A stretch of 45,464 nucleotides of DNA. It comes from Candidatus Sericytochromatia bacterium (lineage in GTDB: Bacteria; Cyanobacteriota; Sericytochromatia; UBA7694). Below the pieces are notes generated by a model. It saw only the letters and a list, made by a program, of their open reading frames with translations, ran no database searches and was not told the origin of the DNA. Below are positions 1 to 8,524 of this stretch, one piece after another. The DNA is taken from positions 1-45,464 of the forward strand of contig JACYMC010000187.1 of NCBI GenBank assembly GCA_015272195.1, given 5' to 3'. A program made the translations under genes and the position numbers. The number at the start of each line of letters is the position of its first letter. Positions within the stretch are counted from its first letter, which is position 1.

Positions 1-41
1 CTTTGTGGTTATTGAATCCATCGCCTCAAGGAGACCCTTTC

Positions 42-125
42 ATGTGTAAAAAAACCTCAGCCGATCCCCTCAAGTCTACTCAGGGAGTGCGAAGAACGGT
101 TCATTCTGAATCACTGATAGCTTAA
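42..125 (+). CDS. possible 27-residue small protein
   Basis: A short open frame begins with ATG after a strong ribosome-binding site (AAGGAG at 28-33, 8-nt spacer). It encodes 27 residues starting MCKKTSADPLK, with a basic middle, one Cys and no membrane segment. It ends in a TAA that shares bases with the stop of the convergent amidase gene. I recognise no family. The good ribosome-binding site is the only support. It could be a real small protein, the remnant of a longer gene, or chance. Confidence 0.3.
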   Translation: MCKKTSADPLKSTQGVRRTVHSESLIA

Positions 126-922
126 AGTAAACGCTGGTGCTGCAGACAGGGCAGCTGCCTGCGCACCTGCTGCAGACGCTCTGCTGAAAACGCTGCCAGA
201 ATAAAGCCTGGCTCGGTGCCAGCTTGTGCCAGGATGTCACCCCAGGGATCGATGATCAGGCTGTGACCATAGGAATGGCGGCCACCAGGATGCCTGCCGC
301 ACTGATTGGGGGCCACAATATACACCTGGTTCTCAATCGCCCGCGCCCGCAGCAGCAGTTCCCAGTGTGCCTGGCCCGTGGGATGGGTAAAAGCCGCCGG
401 TACAAAAATCACCTCGGCACCGCCCAGGGCCAGGCGGCGGTAAAATTCAGGAAAGCGCAGATCATAGCAGATGCTGGTGCCAAAGCAGCCCAGAGGAGTC
501 TGCAGCAGCGGCTGCTGGTCGGTATCACCCGCCAGAAAGGTATCCGATTCTTTCAGGCGCACGCTCGGCGCATCGATATCAAAAAGGTGGATTTTACGGT
601 AAACGCTCAGGCGTTGGCCGTCGGGCCCCAGCCAGCAGGCCGTATTGTAGAGCTTGTCACTGTCTGGTACCGCTTCGTGAATACTACCGGCCAGCAGATA
701 AATACCCAGTGTCTGGCTGAGGTGCCGCAGCTCTTGCATAACAGGGCCATCGAGCGCTTGAATATGTTGCGCTGTCTGACCTGAGGGGCCAATATAGAGA
801 AAGGTTTCCGGCAATGCCACCACGTCGGCACCTGCGGCTGCCGCTGCCTGAATCCAGCGGACGGCCTCAGACAGGTTGGCCGCCGGATCGGCTTGGCTAT
901 TCAGCTGAATGGCGGCCAGCAT
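122..922 (-). CDS. carbon-nitrogen hydrolase, Nit (deaminated glutathione amidase-like) family
   Basis: A 266-residue cytoplasmic amidase of the nitrilase superfamily. The Glu-Lys-Cys triad is visible: E39 in ALPETFL, K110 in YRKIHLFDID, and nucleophile C152 in GTSICYDLRFPEFYR. The RKIHLFDID and CYDLRFPEF blocks are typical of the Nit1/NIT2/YbeM branch, whose studied members hydrolyse deaminated glutathione (a repair reaction). A more general omega-amidase role is also possible. The length is normal for the family. The start ATG has an AAGGAG about 16 nt upstream, which is rather far. The gene is divergent from the desaturase and converges on the possible small frame at 42-125. The fold is secure; the exact substrate is inferred from motif similarity. 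Confidence 0.88.
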   Translation of the reverse strand: MLAAIQLNSQADPAANLSEAVRWIQAAAAAGADVVALPETFLYIGPSGQTAQHIQALDGPVMQELRHLSQTLGIYLLAGSIHEAVPDSDKLYNTACWLGPDGQRLSVYRKIHLFDIDAPSVRLKESDTFLAGDTDQQPLLQTPLGCFGTSICYDLRFPEFYRRLALGGAEVIFVPAAFTHPTGQAHWELLLRARAIENQVYIVAPNQCGRHPGGRHSYGHSLIIDPWGDILAQAGTEPGFILAAFSAERLQQVRRQLPCLQHQRLL

Positions 923-976
923 CGTATTTCAGGAAACTCCTTGGCTTTTGCGCCACGCGTTTGTATTGATTTTCAG

Positions 977-982
977 TATAAT
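977..982 (+). promoter_or_regulatory. candidate -10 box for the desaturase
   Basis: A perfect TATAAT lies 65 nt before the ATG at 1047, predicting transcription from about 989. No convincing -35 box is seen 16-18 nt upstream. The box lies inside the frame that would result from starting the desaturase further upstream at 909, which favours the 1047 start. Confidence 0.45.
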
Positions 983-1046
983 ACCCGAAGCGATCCATCC
1001 AAATAGATCGCATCAAAATAGTTTTTGGATAGTCAATCTACTTTTC

Positions 1047-2261
1047 ATGTCACAGTCTACTGTATCCCTTCCTACTCTCCCTGTTGTTGAACTGCAGCAA
1101 ATAGATATCAAAGCCTTTGCCGCTGAACTGGAAGCGCTCAAAAAAGACGCTTTGCAAAACCTGGGCGAAAAAGACTATCGCCATTTGCGCAAAATGGAGC
1201 GCTGGGGCCGGGCATGTACGCTGCTGGGTTACGGTACCGCCTGGATCTTTCCCAATCCTGTCTCGGCCCTGCTGATCAGTCAGGGTAATCTGACCCGCTG
1301 GGCGCTGTTGAATCATCACGTTGCGCACCGGGGGTACGACCGGCTCAAAAATATCCCTGCACGTTATCACAGCAAGCATTTTGCCAGAGGCTGGCGACGC
1401 TGGATTGACTGGCCCGACTGGATTGCCCCGGCGGCCTGGAACTTTGAGCACAATGTGCTGCACCATTACCACACGGGCGAGACCCTGGACCCGGACCTGC
1501 TGGAACGCAATGTGGATCTGATGCGCCGGATTAACGCGCCCTTATGGATTAAATACCTGATCACCCTGTTTTTTATGTGTACCTGGAAGCTGAGTTATTA
1601 TGCCCCCAACACGCTTTGGATGGAGCAAAAAGTGCGTCGCCGTAAAAAAGACGGTAAGCAGCGTGCTGAGCGTCTGGATCAGATGATGGAAGCCGAGCCC
1701 ACGGCCACTTACCACGGCACTAAGCTCTTGTTGCCTTTGACCCGTCAGGGTCTGGACTTCTGGGCCCGCTGTGTGTTGCCCTATGCTTTTTACCGTTTTG
1801 CTTTGTTGCCGGCTCTGTTTTTGCCGCTGGGTAAAACCGCTGCTCTCAGTGTTTTGCTGACCTCTGTGCTGGCCGAGATCTTCACCAATATTCACAGCTT
1901 TCTGATCATTGTGCCCAATCATTCAGGGGAGGACCTCTATCGCTTTGAAGGTGCGATTCAGAGCAAAGACGAATTTTATTTTCGCCAGGTGATAGGTTCG
2001 GTTAACTATACTGGCGGCAGTGATCTCAAAGACTTTTTGCAGGGCTGGCTCAACTACCAGATTGAACACCATCTCTGGCCTGATCTGCCCATGCACACCT
2101 ATCGCGAGCTGCAGCCCAAAGTGGAGGCGGTCTGCCGCAAATATGGCGTGCCCTACGTCAGCGAAAGCCTCTGGCAGCGCGTGCGTAAAATGTTGCGCCT
2201 GATGGTCGGGCAGGCCTCGATGCAGCGCCTGCCCGCCGAGCTTGGCAAACCGCTCGCTTAG
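1047..2261 (+). CDS. membrane fatty-acid desaturase
   Basis: A 404-residue integral membrane di-iron desaturase that introduces double bonds into acyl chains. All three histidine boxes are present: HHVAH near residue 92, HNVLHH near 135, and QIEHH near 336. Hydrophobic blocks lie before the first box and around residues 170-185 and 240-290. The order and the QxxHH third box fit the FA_desaturase (PF00487) family; regiospecificity cannot be read from sequence. The start at 1047 was chosen because a TATAAT lies at 977-982 and the upstream extension from 909 looks non-conserved, although no strong ribosome-binding site is seen. The stop codon overlaps that of convergent pta by 2 nt. Desaturation of membrane lipids is the likely role. 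Confidence 0.9.
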   Translation: MSQSTVSLPTLPVVELQQIDIKAFAAELEALKKDALQNLGEKDYRHLRKMERWGRACTLLGYGTAWIFPNPVSALLISQGNLTRWALLNHHVAHRGYDRLKNIPARYHSKHFARGWRRWIDWPDWIAPAAWNFEHNVLHHYHTGETLDPDLLERNVDLMRRINAPLWIKYLITLFFMCTWKLSYYAPNTLWMEQKVRRRKKDGKQRAERLDQMMEAEPTATYHGTKLLLPLTRQGLDFWARCVLPYAFYRFALLPALFLPLGKTAALSVLLTSVLAEIFTNIHSFLIIVPNHSGEDLYRFEGAIQSKDEFYFRQVIGSVNYTGGSDLKDFLQGWLNYQIEHHLWPDLPMHTYRELQPKVEAVCRKYGVPYVSESLWQRVRKMLRLMVGQASMQRLPAELGKPLA

Positions 2262-4378
2262 TTTTCAGTTGCAGCAGGCTGGGCCTGAATGGCCGTCAGG
2301 GCAATGGTGTATACAATATCGTCCACCAATGCGCCGCGCGAGAGATCGTTGACGGGTTTGTTGAGCCCCTGCAGCATGGGGCCAATACTTAAGGCATTGG
2401 CGCTGCGCTGTACGGCCTTGTAGGTGGTATTGCCTGTATTGAGATCCGGGAAGACAAAGACATTGGCCCGGCCTGCAACGGGTGAGTTGGGGGCTTTGCT
2501 GCGGGCCACGTCCGGCATAATGGCCGCATCATACTGCAGTGGACCATCGATCAGGAGCTCAGGTGCACGGGAGCGGGCCAGGGCGGTGGCTGTACGGACC
2601 TTTTCGACATCGGCGCCGCTGCCGGAACTGCCGGTGCTGTAAGAAATCATGGCAACCCTGGGCTCCAGACCAAACTGTGACGCCGAAAGGGCAGATTGCA
2701 GGGCGATGTCGGCCAGCTGTTCAGCGCTGGGATCGGGGTTGATGGCGCAATCACCATAAACCAGCACCCGATCGGGCAGCAGCATAAAAAAGACCGAAGA
2801 GACCAGGCTGTTGCCCGGTGCGGTTTTGATCAGGCTCAGGGCCGGGCGGATGGTGTTGGCAGTGGTATGCACAGCACCTGAGACCAGGCCATCGACGCGC
2901 CCCTGCTGCAGCAGCATGGTGCCCACCACCACGTTGTCATTCAACTGATCGCGGGCATCGAGGGCTGTGATCGCTTTGTGTTTGCGCAGCTCAACCAGGG
3001 CCGGGACCAGCTCATCTTTTAAAGGATGGGGGTCCCAGATTTCAAGGCCTGTGACGTTCAGATCGATGCCCTGACCGGCTGCCACGCTTTCAATTTCGCT
3101 GGCATCACCCAGCAGAATGCAGTGGGCAATGCCGCGTCGGGCACAGATGGCCGCTGCTTTGATGGTGCGCGGCTCGTTGCCTTCGGGCAGCACAATGCGC
3201 TGTCTGGCGGCCTGGGCTTTGCGCGTCAGCATATGGCGAAAGGCGACCGGGTTCAGCAGGGTTTCCTGAATCTGACGGGCCTGCTGGTGCAGCCAGTCGC
3301 GATTGACCTGCTGGGCCACATGCTCTTTGACCCGCTCAATGCGCTGCAAATCGTCTGTCGGCAGTTCGTGTGGGTAGCGCTGAATCAGCCGGGCCGTGCT
3401 CCAGGTGTCCAGTGGGAGTCCCAAAACGGGTAGGCCAGCCTGAAAAGCCGGCTGGCAGAGCGTCATGATATTGGGATGTATGGCAAATCCGCCGGTCAGC
3501 AGGAGACCACCCAGTTTGATGCCGTTCTGAACGGCCAGGCAGGCGGCCATAATAATATCGGCCCGATCCCCGGCGCTGATCAGCAGGGTGTTGGCCTGCA
3601 GATGGCTGACCAGATTGGCGGCGGTGCGGCTGCAGAGCGACACGCTGCGGATACGGCGGTGCAGCATATCCCCGGCGGAAACGATCTCAGCATCCAGAAA
3701 TCGGGCCAGATCCTGGACCCTTGGTGCGGCCAGATCCGGGTGCCAGGGTACTGTGGCGACCAGGCTGAAACCCGGATGCTGAAAGACCGGCAGTGCGTTG
3801 ATTTCGGCTTTGCAGCGCGCGAGGGTGTCGCTGTCGGGTACCACAGACATCTGGGCAATGCGATCATCGCTGCTCATGCCACCGACTTTGTTGACGATGG
3901 CCCCGCAGACGGCGCTGCCATAAGGGGCTGCGGCAATTTCCAGACGCTGATTGAGGGCCTGGCAGTCCTGGTTTTCTGCGGAGGCCACCATCACAATTTT
4001 TGCGCCCAGGGTCTGGGCGATCTGGCGGTTGAGATTTTCGGCGAAACTCAGGTTATCACTGTTGTTCAGGCCTTCTATAATCAGAATCTGATCGCCGCTG
4101 CGCAGGCTTTCGCAGCGTTCAAGCACGGTTTCGAGCAGTAAATCGGCCTGGCCGCTGGCCAGCAATTGCTCGGCCTCGGTAAAGGACACGCTGGCCGCAG
4201 TAGAGACCGCTGAACCTTGCTGCACCAGTTCGCGTGAAGGGTCGCCAGGCGCCTGTTCAATGGGTTTAAAAAAAGCCACCGGGTAGCCCTGGGCTTCAAA
4301 GGCCCGGACCAGCCCCAGACTGATGGAGGTCAGGCCGACACCATTGCCGACAGGGGCCAGAAAAATACTTTGGGTCAT
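2258..4378 (-). CDS. pta: phosphate acetyltransferase, long form
   Basis: A 706-residue protein that interconverts acetyl-CoA plus phosphate with acetyl phosphate plus CoA in the acetate overflow and assimilation pathway. The N-terminal third is a BioD/CobQ-like P-loop domain with the altered loop APVGNGVGLTSISLG, as in E. coli-type Pta. A DRTGG domain follows, and the C-terminal third is the PTA_PTB catalytic domain (VLPEGNEPRTIKAA, AINPDPSAEQLADIA, YSTGSSGSG). The length matches the long class (about 710). The start at 4378 overlaps the ackA stop as ATGA and has a GAGA box 8 nt upstream; an in-frame start at 4399 would sit inside ackA. It is co-transcribed and probably translationally coupled with ackA. 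Confidence 0.96.
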   Translation of the reverse strand: MTQSIFLAPVGNGVGLTSISLGLVRAFEAQGYPVAFFKPIEQAPGDPSRELVQQGSAVSTAASVSFTEAEQLLASGQADLLLETVLERCESLRSGDQILIIEGLNNSDNLSFAENLNRQIAQTLGAKIVMVASAENQDCQALNQRLEIAAAPYGSAVCGAIVNKVGGMSSDDRIAQMSVVPDSDTLARCKAEINALPVFQHPGFSLVATVPWHPDLAAPRVQDLARFLDAEIVSAGDMLHRRIRSVSLCSRTAANLVSHLQANTLLISAGDRADIIMAACLAVQNGIKLGGLLLTGGFAIHPNIMTLCQPAFQAGLPVLGLPLDTWSTARLIQRYPHELPTDDLQRIERVKEHVAQQVNRDWLHQQARQIQETLLNPVAFRHMLTRKAQAARQRIVLPEGNEPRTIKAAAICARRGIAHCILLGDASEIESVAAGQGIDLNVTGLEIWDPHPLKDELVPALVELRKHKAITALDARDQLNDNVVVGTMLLQQGRVDGLVSGAVHTTANTIRPALSLIKTAPGNSLVSSVFFMLLPDRVLVYGDCAINPDPSAEQLADIALQSALSASQFGLEPRVAMISYSTGSSGSGADVEKVRTATALARSRAPELLIDGPLQYDAAIMPDVARSKAPNSPVAGRANVFVFPDLNTGNTTYKAVQRSANALSIGPMLQGLNKPVNDLSRGALVDDIVYTIALTAIQAQPAATEN

Positions 4379-5568
4379 GGTTTCTCTGCTTTCATACAAA
4401 AATAAGCCTCACGGGCCATCATGCGCTCTTCCTGGGTGGGAATGACCCAGACAGAAGGCGCTGATAAAGAAATACAGCCTTCTTGACCTTGCAGGCTGGC
4501 GTTGCGCTCAGGGTCCAGCTGCAGGCCCAGAAAGCTCAGTTGTGCGACGATCTCTTGCCGGATGGGCCCGGCGTTTTCACCAATGCCTCCGGTAAACACC
4601 AGGGCATCCAGGCCCCCGAGGGGGACGGCCAGAGCGGCCGCTGCTTTGGCCGCCCGGTAGGTGAAGATATCCAGAGCCAGGCGGGCGCCAGCATGCCCTT
4701 CTGCTTTGGCCTGCAGCAGGCTGCGTACATCATTGGAGAGCTCTGAAATCCCCAGTAGTCCTGATTTTTTGTTGAGCAGCTGATTGAGCTGAGCGGGGGA
4801 ATACTGGCATTGCTCCAGCAAAAACAACAAGACGCCGGGATCCAGATCGCCACTGCGCGTGCCCATCACCAGGCCTTCTAAGGGCGTCATGCCCATGGAG
4901 GTGTCTACAGAGCGGCCCGCCAGAATGGCTGCCATACTGCAGCCATTGCCGAGATGGGCCGTGATCACGCGGCGGGAGGCATTGCCAGGCATCAGTTCAC
5001 GCAGGCGCGCGCTGACATAAGCGTGGCTGGGGCCGTGAAACCCATAACGTCGGATGCCATGCTCGCGGTAGAGTTGCTGCGGCAGGGCATACAGATAGGC
5101 GCTGGCGGGCATCCCCTGATGAAAGGCGGTATCAAAAACGGCGTACTGGGGCAGGCCTGACCAGGCTGTTGTGGCGGCCCGGATGCCGGCCAGATTGGCC
5201 GGGTTGTGTAAAGGGGCCAGATGGCTCAGTTTTTCAAGGGTTTGCAGCATGTCAGCAGAAAGACGGGCCGTGGTTTTGAAGTGTTCACCTCCATGCACCA
5301 CCCGGTGAGCGATGGCCGTCAGCGAAAACTGACCGGTGTAGCGTTCCAGCACAGGCTGCAGGGCCTGCAATGCGGCTTCATGTGTGGCACCTGACGGCAG
5401 GGGCAAACTCAGGGTTTCGGGCGCTTGTAAGCGCAGGGTGCTTTCGGCTTCGCCCAGGCGTTCAGCCAGGCCTTTGATGATCTCCTGTTGCTGGGGCCAT
5501 TGGATCAGCGAAAACTTCAGGGAGGAACTGCCGGCATTCAGAACCAGAATGCCAATTGCATCAGACAT
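4375..5568 (-). CDS. ackA: acetate kinase
   Basis: A 397-residue cytoplasmic kinase of the ASKHA superfamily that transfers phosphate between acetyl phosphate and ADP to make ATP and acetate. Visible family blocks in order: VLNAGSSSLKFSL at the N-terminus, VVHGGEHF, VFDTAFH, GFHGPSHAYVS, AHLGNGCS, DTSMGMTPLEGL, GTRSGDLDP and FTGGIGEN. The length is standard. The start has a strong AGGAG box 8 nt upstream. It is the first gene of ackA-pta, with a 4-nt overlap. The order ackA before pta matches many bacteria. A candidate extended -10 lies about 95 nt upstream. Confidence 0.97.
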   Translation of the reverse strand: MSDAIGILVLNAGSSSLKFSLIQWPQQQEIIKGLAERLGEAESTLRLQAPETLSLPLPSGATHEAALQALQPVLERYTGQFSLTAIAHRVVHGGEHFKTTARLSADMLQTLEKLSHLAPLHNPANLAGIRAATTAWSGLPQYAVFDTAFHQGMPASAYLYALPQQLYREHGIRRYGFHGPSHAYVSARLRELMPGNASRRVITAHLGNGCSMAAILAGRSVDTSMGMTPLEGLVMGTRSGDLDPGVLLFLLEQCQYSPAQLNQLLNKKSGLLGISELSNDVRSLLQAKAEGHAGARLALDIFTYRAAKAAAALAVPLGGLDALVFTGGIGENAGPIRQEIVAQLSFLGLQLDPERNASLQGQEGCISLSAPSVWVIPTQEERMMAREAYFCMKAEKP

Positions 5569-5663
5569 GGAATCTCTCCTTCAGGGCCGGGATGATTTGG
5601 CCGGCAGGCTTTGATAGCTTTGACAGCATGCTTTGTAACTCAGAAGTTCTCAGCTGCTACGCC

Positions 5664-5672
5664 ATCTTAGCA
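5664..5672 (-). promoter_or_regulatory. candidate extended -10 for ackA-pta
   Basis: On the minus strand the sequence reads TGCTAAGAT, an extended -10 element (TGn plus TAAGAT). It predicts a transcript start near 5657 and an 88-nt leader. There is no good -35, which extended -10 promoters can tolerate. Confidence 0.35.
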
Positions 5673-5701
5673 GAGTCCAGAGCCGCTGAAATTGATATCT
5701 G

Positions 5702-6442
5702 TCAAGCCCGTGACTGATGGCGGTGGTGGGTGTACAGCTTTAAAATATACCGGCCGGTGGGGCGTTCGCGCCATGTCGTGATGTCAGCGCGCATGGCATC
5801 CGGATAGCGCTCCAGGGGCGGATAGGCATAACCATATTCCGGGGGCATGACCAGCACGCCGCCCAGCGCCGCCAGGCTGAGGTCGGCTGCAGTGAAGCGT
5901 TCGCCGACCAAAAAGCGGCGCCCATCACGCAGTAAAAAGTCAAACTGATCCCAGAGGGTGTTGATTTCAGTGCAATGTTTTTGGCTGTGGCCCGGTCGGA
6001 CCCGGTACTTTTTGCCTAGCCCTTTGGCCAGCAGTCCAAAAAAGGGCTGGGCCAGCTTTTGTTCCCGTGGATCGGCATGCTGAATCACTTCGGCCAGCAG
6101 CGCAAAATCGGTCAGCAGGTGGCTGTAAGCCCAGGCGCGGGCATGTTTGCCAATGCGATCGGCGCGGGCTTCCAGACTTTGGATTTCGGCTGCATGTTCA
6201 GGCGGGTAGAGATCGGCGCCATGGGTGTTGGCGTAGATGAGGATATCTGCCGAATCTTTTAAAACCCCCTCAGGGGTGATCAGGGCGGGTACCGTTGCGC
6301 CTGCCCCGGCCCGCCGGTTATACAGGTAGTGAAAAACCGGCAGATGCCCTTTTTCGGTATACGGCAGGCCCGCGCGCTCCAGCGCCCAGCGGGCTTTTTC
6401 GCAGTAGTGACTGAAAGGAATACTGAGTAGCTGCAGGGTCAT
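5702..6442 (-). CDS. glutathione S-transferase-like protein
   Basis: A 246-residue cytoplasmic protein of the GST fold. The N-terminal thioredoxin-like domain (about 1-80) carries SHYCEKARW with Cys14 at the usual active-site position, then VPAL with the cis-proline and the glutathione-contact position KDSADIL. The all-alpha C-terminal domain contains FLVGERFTAADLSLAAL, the GST N-capping region. The substrate is unknown: conjugation, dehalogenation or peroxidase activity are all possible for this fold. The start at 6442 was chosen because AAGGAGG lies 4 nt upstream; an in-frame start at 6502 lacks such a site. It stands alone, divergent from the small secreted gene. Confidence 0.85.
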   Translation of the reverse strand: MTLQLLSIPFSHYCEKARWALERAGLPYTEKGHLPVFHYLYNRRAGAGATVPALITPEGVLKDSADILIYANTHGADLYPPEHAAEIQSLEARADRIGKHARAWAYSHLLTDFALLAEVIQHADPREQKLAQPFFGLLAKGLGKKYRVRPGHSQKHCTEINTLWDQFDFLLRDGRRFLVGERFTAADLSLAALGGVLVMPPEYGYAYPPLERYPDAMRADITTWRERPTGRYILKLYTHHRHQSRA

Positions 6443-6539
6443 AGGGCCTCCTTGAGCGCTTGCCTGGGCGGTGCTTCTGACGTACACTTGAGCACAAAAC
6501 ATCCCATCCTATCTCTAGCTTATCAAAGAGGCGTCTGTC

Positions 6540-6923
6540 ATGGTTTTTTTTCGTGTCTGTCTTGCTTTTTTACTTTTCAGTTCCCCGGCCTGGGCTGCCA
6601 CCCAGCCTGGTGACCGTGTCGTGGTAATTCGGGCAGAAGATGCTGCGCTGAATTGGCAGCGTTACGAAAAACCTTTTAAAGAGCTGAAACTGGATGCCAG
6701 AACCCTGGCGTTTATCCGGCGGATTGAAGGCGAGCTTAAAGACGCAGAGTATAACGCTGACACCCGGTTCCGGCTGACGCATCTGCGTCTGGTGGCCAAT
6801 CAGGTACAAGCCCTGATTTTTGCCAATGCTTACGGCGATACGGTGCTACGCTATCTGGATCAGCCTGAAAGCGGCTGTGACCTGACTTTCAGCGGTAACG
6901 GTTTTTCACGTTGCTTTCCCTGA
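6540..6923 (+). CDS. small secreted protein of unknown function
   Basis: A 127-residue protein with a Sec signal peptide (hydrophobic core about 3-15, likely cleavage after AWA at 19). The mature part is about 108 residues, mostly polar and helical, with two cysteines (C113 and C125) close to the C-terminus that could form a disulfide in the periplasm. I recognise no domain. The ribosome-binding site GAGG lies 9 nt before the ATG. It stands between the divergent GST gene and the transglycosylase-like gene and shows no sign of coupling to either. Confidence 0.6.
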   Translation: MVFFRVCLAFLLFSSPAWAATQPGDRVVVIRAEDAALNWQRYEKPFKELKLDARTLAFIRRIEGELKDAEYNADTRFRLTHLRLVANQVQALIFANAYGDTVLRYLDQPESGCDLTFSGNGFSRCFP

Positions 6924-7059
6924 GGTCTGTTCAGCGTAATGTGTTAAGTACTTATTAAATCTGAATCATATCTTTATCAATTTAAACAGATCTGAGGTAA
7001 GTCAATGCCATATTCAACTGAGCTTCATTTAAATTTTTGAATTCAGAAGGAGCCTGTCT

Positions 7060-7842
7060 ATGAGAACCGATAACAACCGTCCTGTCGTTCGTCCCCAGGC
7101 ACGTCCCACGCCGCCCAGTAACCGAACTTCTCCGCAAGCCCCGGCCAGCTCACCCCGCCCGCCTGCTCGGCCTCCGTCACTCGGCGGAGGCGATCGCTCT
7201 CAGGCTGCAGCCCGGGCACGCGATAACCTGCAGGGGGGCGTCAGCTTCCCGGATCGCACCAGCGGTGTGGCCCGTGCCAGCGATCCCACCGTTGATGAGA
7301 TGGCTGCGGCCATTCGCAATTACCCCGACAGCCGGGCCACCACGGTGGCTGCTTCCCGCGAAATTGCTCAGGCAGCTCAGGATGCTGCGGCCCAGTTTGG
7401 GGTGGATCCGCGTCAGTTGCTGGCGGTCTGGGCCCGCGAAAGCCAGTTTGACCCGCGGCGCTCTGAGGGCAATGGCCGGGGCCTTGGGCAGCTGACGGCG
7501 CCAGCGGTGAATGAACTGCAGCGCATCAGCAAGGGCGGCCGTGACGGTACGCGCAGTGGTGTGAACGATGAAACCTATGCCATGCTGCGTACACCCAAAG
7601 CCCGTGCGGCTTTTGCTCGTCTTGAAAGTCCTTCAGCCCGTCTGAAGACGCGTGATAGCGCCATGGGTTCGGCGGCTTATCTGCGCCTGATGATGGATAT
7701 TAATAATGGCAACCGGACCCAGACTCTGAGAGATTATAACGGGGCGGGTGGTGCCATTGAACGGGCTTATCCCGGCCATATTGCTCGCGCTTATCAGGAT
7801 CTCTTTGGCGGTCCGATGCCAGCGACACTGCAGATGCGCTAA
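7060..7842 (+). CDS. SLT-like lytic transglycosylase without signal peptide
   Basis: A 260-residue protein. The first 70 residues are rich in Pro, Arg and Ser and look disordered. The C-terminal 170 residues resemble the soluble lytic transglycosylase (lysozyme-like) fold: catalytic Glu127 in WARESQFDP, then GLGQLTAPA (141-149), and YNGAGG near residue 224, which correspond to the ES, GLxQ and YN motifs of family-1 transglycosylases. Such enzymes cleave the MurNAc-GlcNAc bond of peptidoglycan. There is no signal peptide or membrane segment, so export by Sec is not evident. It may be delivered by another machine, as in phage tails or injection systems. An AGAAGGAG box lies 7 nt before the start. 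A strong terminator follows at 7880-7908. Confidence 0.72.
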   Translation: MRTDNNRPVVRPQARPTPPSNRTSPQAPASSPRPPARPPSLGGGDRSQAAARARDNLQGGVSFPDRTSGVARASDPTVDEMAAAIRNYPDSRATTVAASREIAQAAQDAAAQFGVDPRQLLAVWARESQFDPRRSEGNGRGLGQLTAPAVNELQRISKGGRDGTRSGVNDETYAMLRTPKARAAFARLESPSARLKTRDSAMGSAAYLRLMMDINNGNRTQTLRDYNGAGGAIERAYPGHIARAYQDLFGGPMPATLQMR

Positions 7843-7879
7843 AGCCGCTGGGGTGACACAAGCAAAACCTGATTCAGGG

Positions 7880-7908
7880 ACACGCTGACATATCAGCGTG
7901 TTCTTTTT
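7880..7908 (+). terminator. Rho-independent terminator
   Basis: A perfect 9-bp stem (ACACGCTGA / TCAGCGTGT) with a CATA loop is followed by TCTTTTT. It ends transcription of the transglycosylase-like gene, and its tail touches the stop codon of convergent msrA. The minus strand has no U-tract after the stem, so it looks one-directional. Confidence 0.88.
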
Positions 7909-8408
7909 CAGACTTTGTCTGGCAGAATCCAGTCAGGGCGGGGAAAGTGGCAGGTATAACCCTGTGGATAGCGTTCCAGGTAATCCTGGTGTTCGGGCTC
8001 GGCCTCCCAGAAATCGCCCACAGCTTCGACCTGTGTGACCACCTTGCCCGGCCAGCGTCCTGAAGCCTCGACGTCTGCAATGGTTTCACGGGCGATTTGC
8101 AGCTGCCTGTCGTCGACATAATAAATAGCCGAACGGTAAGAAAGCCCCCGGTCATTGCCCTGGCGATTCAGGGTGGTCGGGTCATGAATCTGGAAAAAGA
8201 ATTCCAGCAGGCGGCGGTAAGTGATCTGTTCAGGATCAAAGAAGATTTCTATGCCTTCGGCATGGGTACCGTGATGCCTGTAAGTCGCGTTGGGAACATC
8301 GCCTCCGGTGTAGCCCACGCGGGTTTTAAGTACGCCCGGCAGTTTGCGGATCAGATCCTGCATGCCCCAAAAACAGCCGCCTGCCAGAACGGCGCGTTCG
8401 GTTGCCAT
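7908..8408 (-). CDS. msrA: peptide methionine (S)-S-oxide reductase
   Basis: A 166-residue cytoplasmic repair enzyme that reduces S-methionine sulfoxide in proteins. The hallmark GGCFWG carries the nucleophilic Cys12, followed by [12 protein letters not shown], the [11 protein letters not shown] block and [17 protein letters not shown] second Cys in YTCHFP near the C-terminus may act as a recycling residue. The start at 8408 has a GGAGG box 9 nt upstream; an upstream in-frame start at 8447 lacks support. No msrB is adjacent. Confidence 0.96.
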   Translation of the reverse strand: MATERAVLAGGCFWGMQDLIRKLPGVLKTRVGYTGGDVPNATYRHHGTHAEGIEIFFDPEQITYRRLLEFFFQIHDPTTLNRQGNDRGLSYRSAIYYVDDRQLQIARETIADVEASGRWPGKVVTQVEAVGDFWEAEPEHQDYLERYPQGYTCHFPRPDWILPDKV

Positions 8409-8524
8409 GGTTGTGGTCCTCCAATAGTTAGGTTCTTTTACAGCCATTATCGCATTGGATCAGCTTGCCGGATAAGTTTCTTACCGGAAGGCCTGTGATC
8501 TGCACTGGCCTGTCTGCGTCTGAA

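Noticed and set aside
909-1046. An upstream start for the desaturase gene
   Set aside because: A perfect TATAAT lies inside this stretch and the added residues do not fit the family; the ATG at 1047 is preferred.
8470-8524. A terminator after lon
   Set aside because: The stem (CCGGATAAG / CTTACCGG) is imperfect and no U-tract follows on the minus strand.
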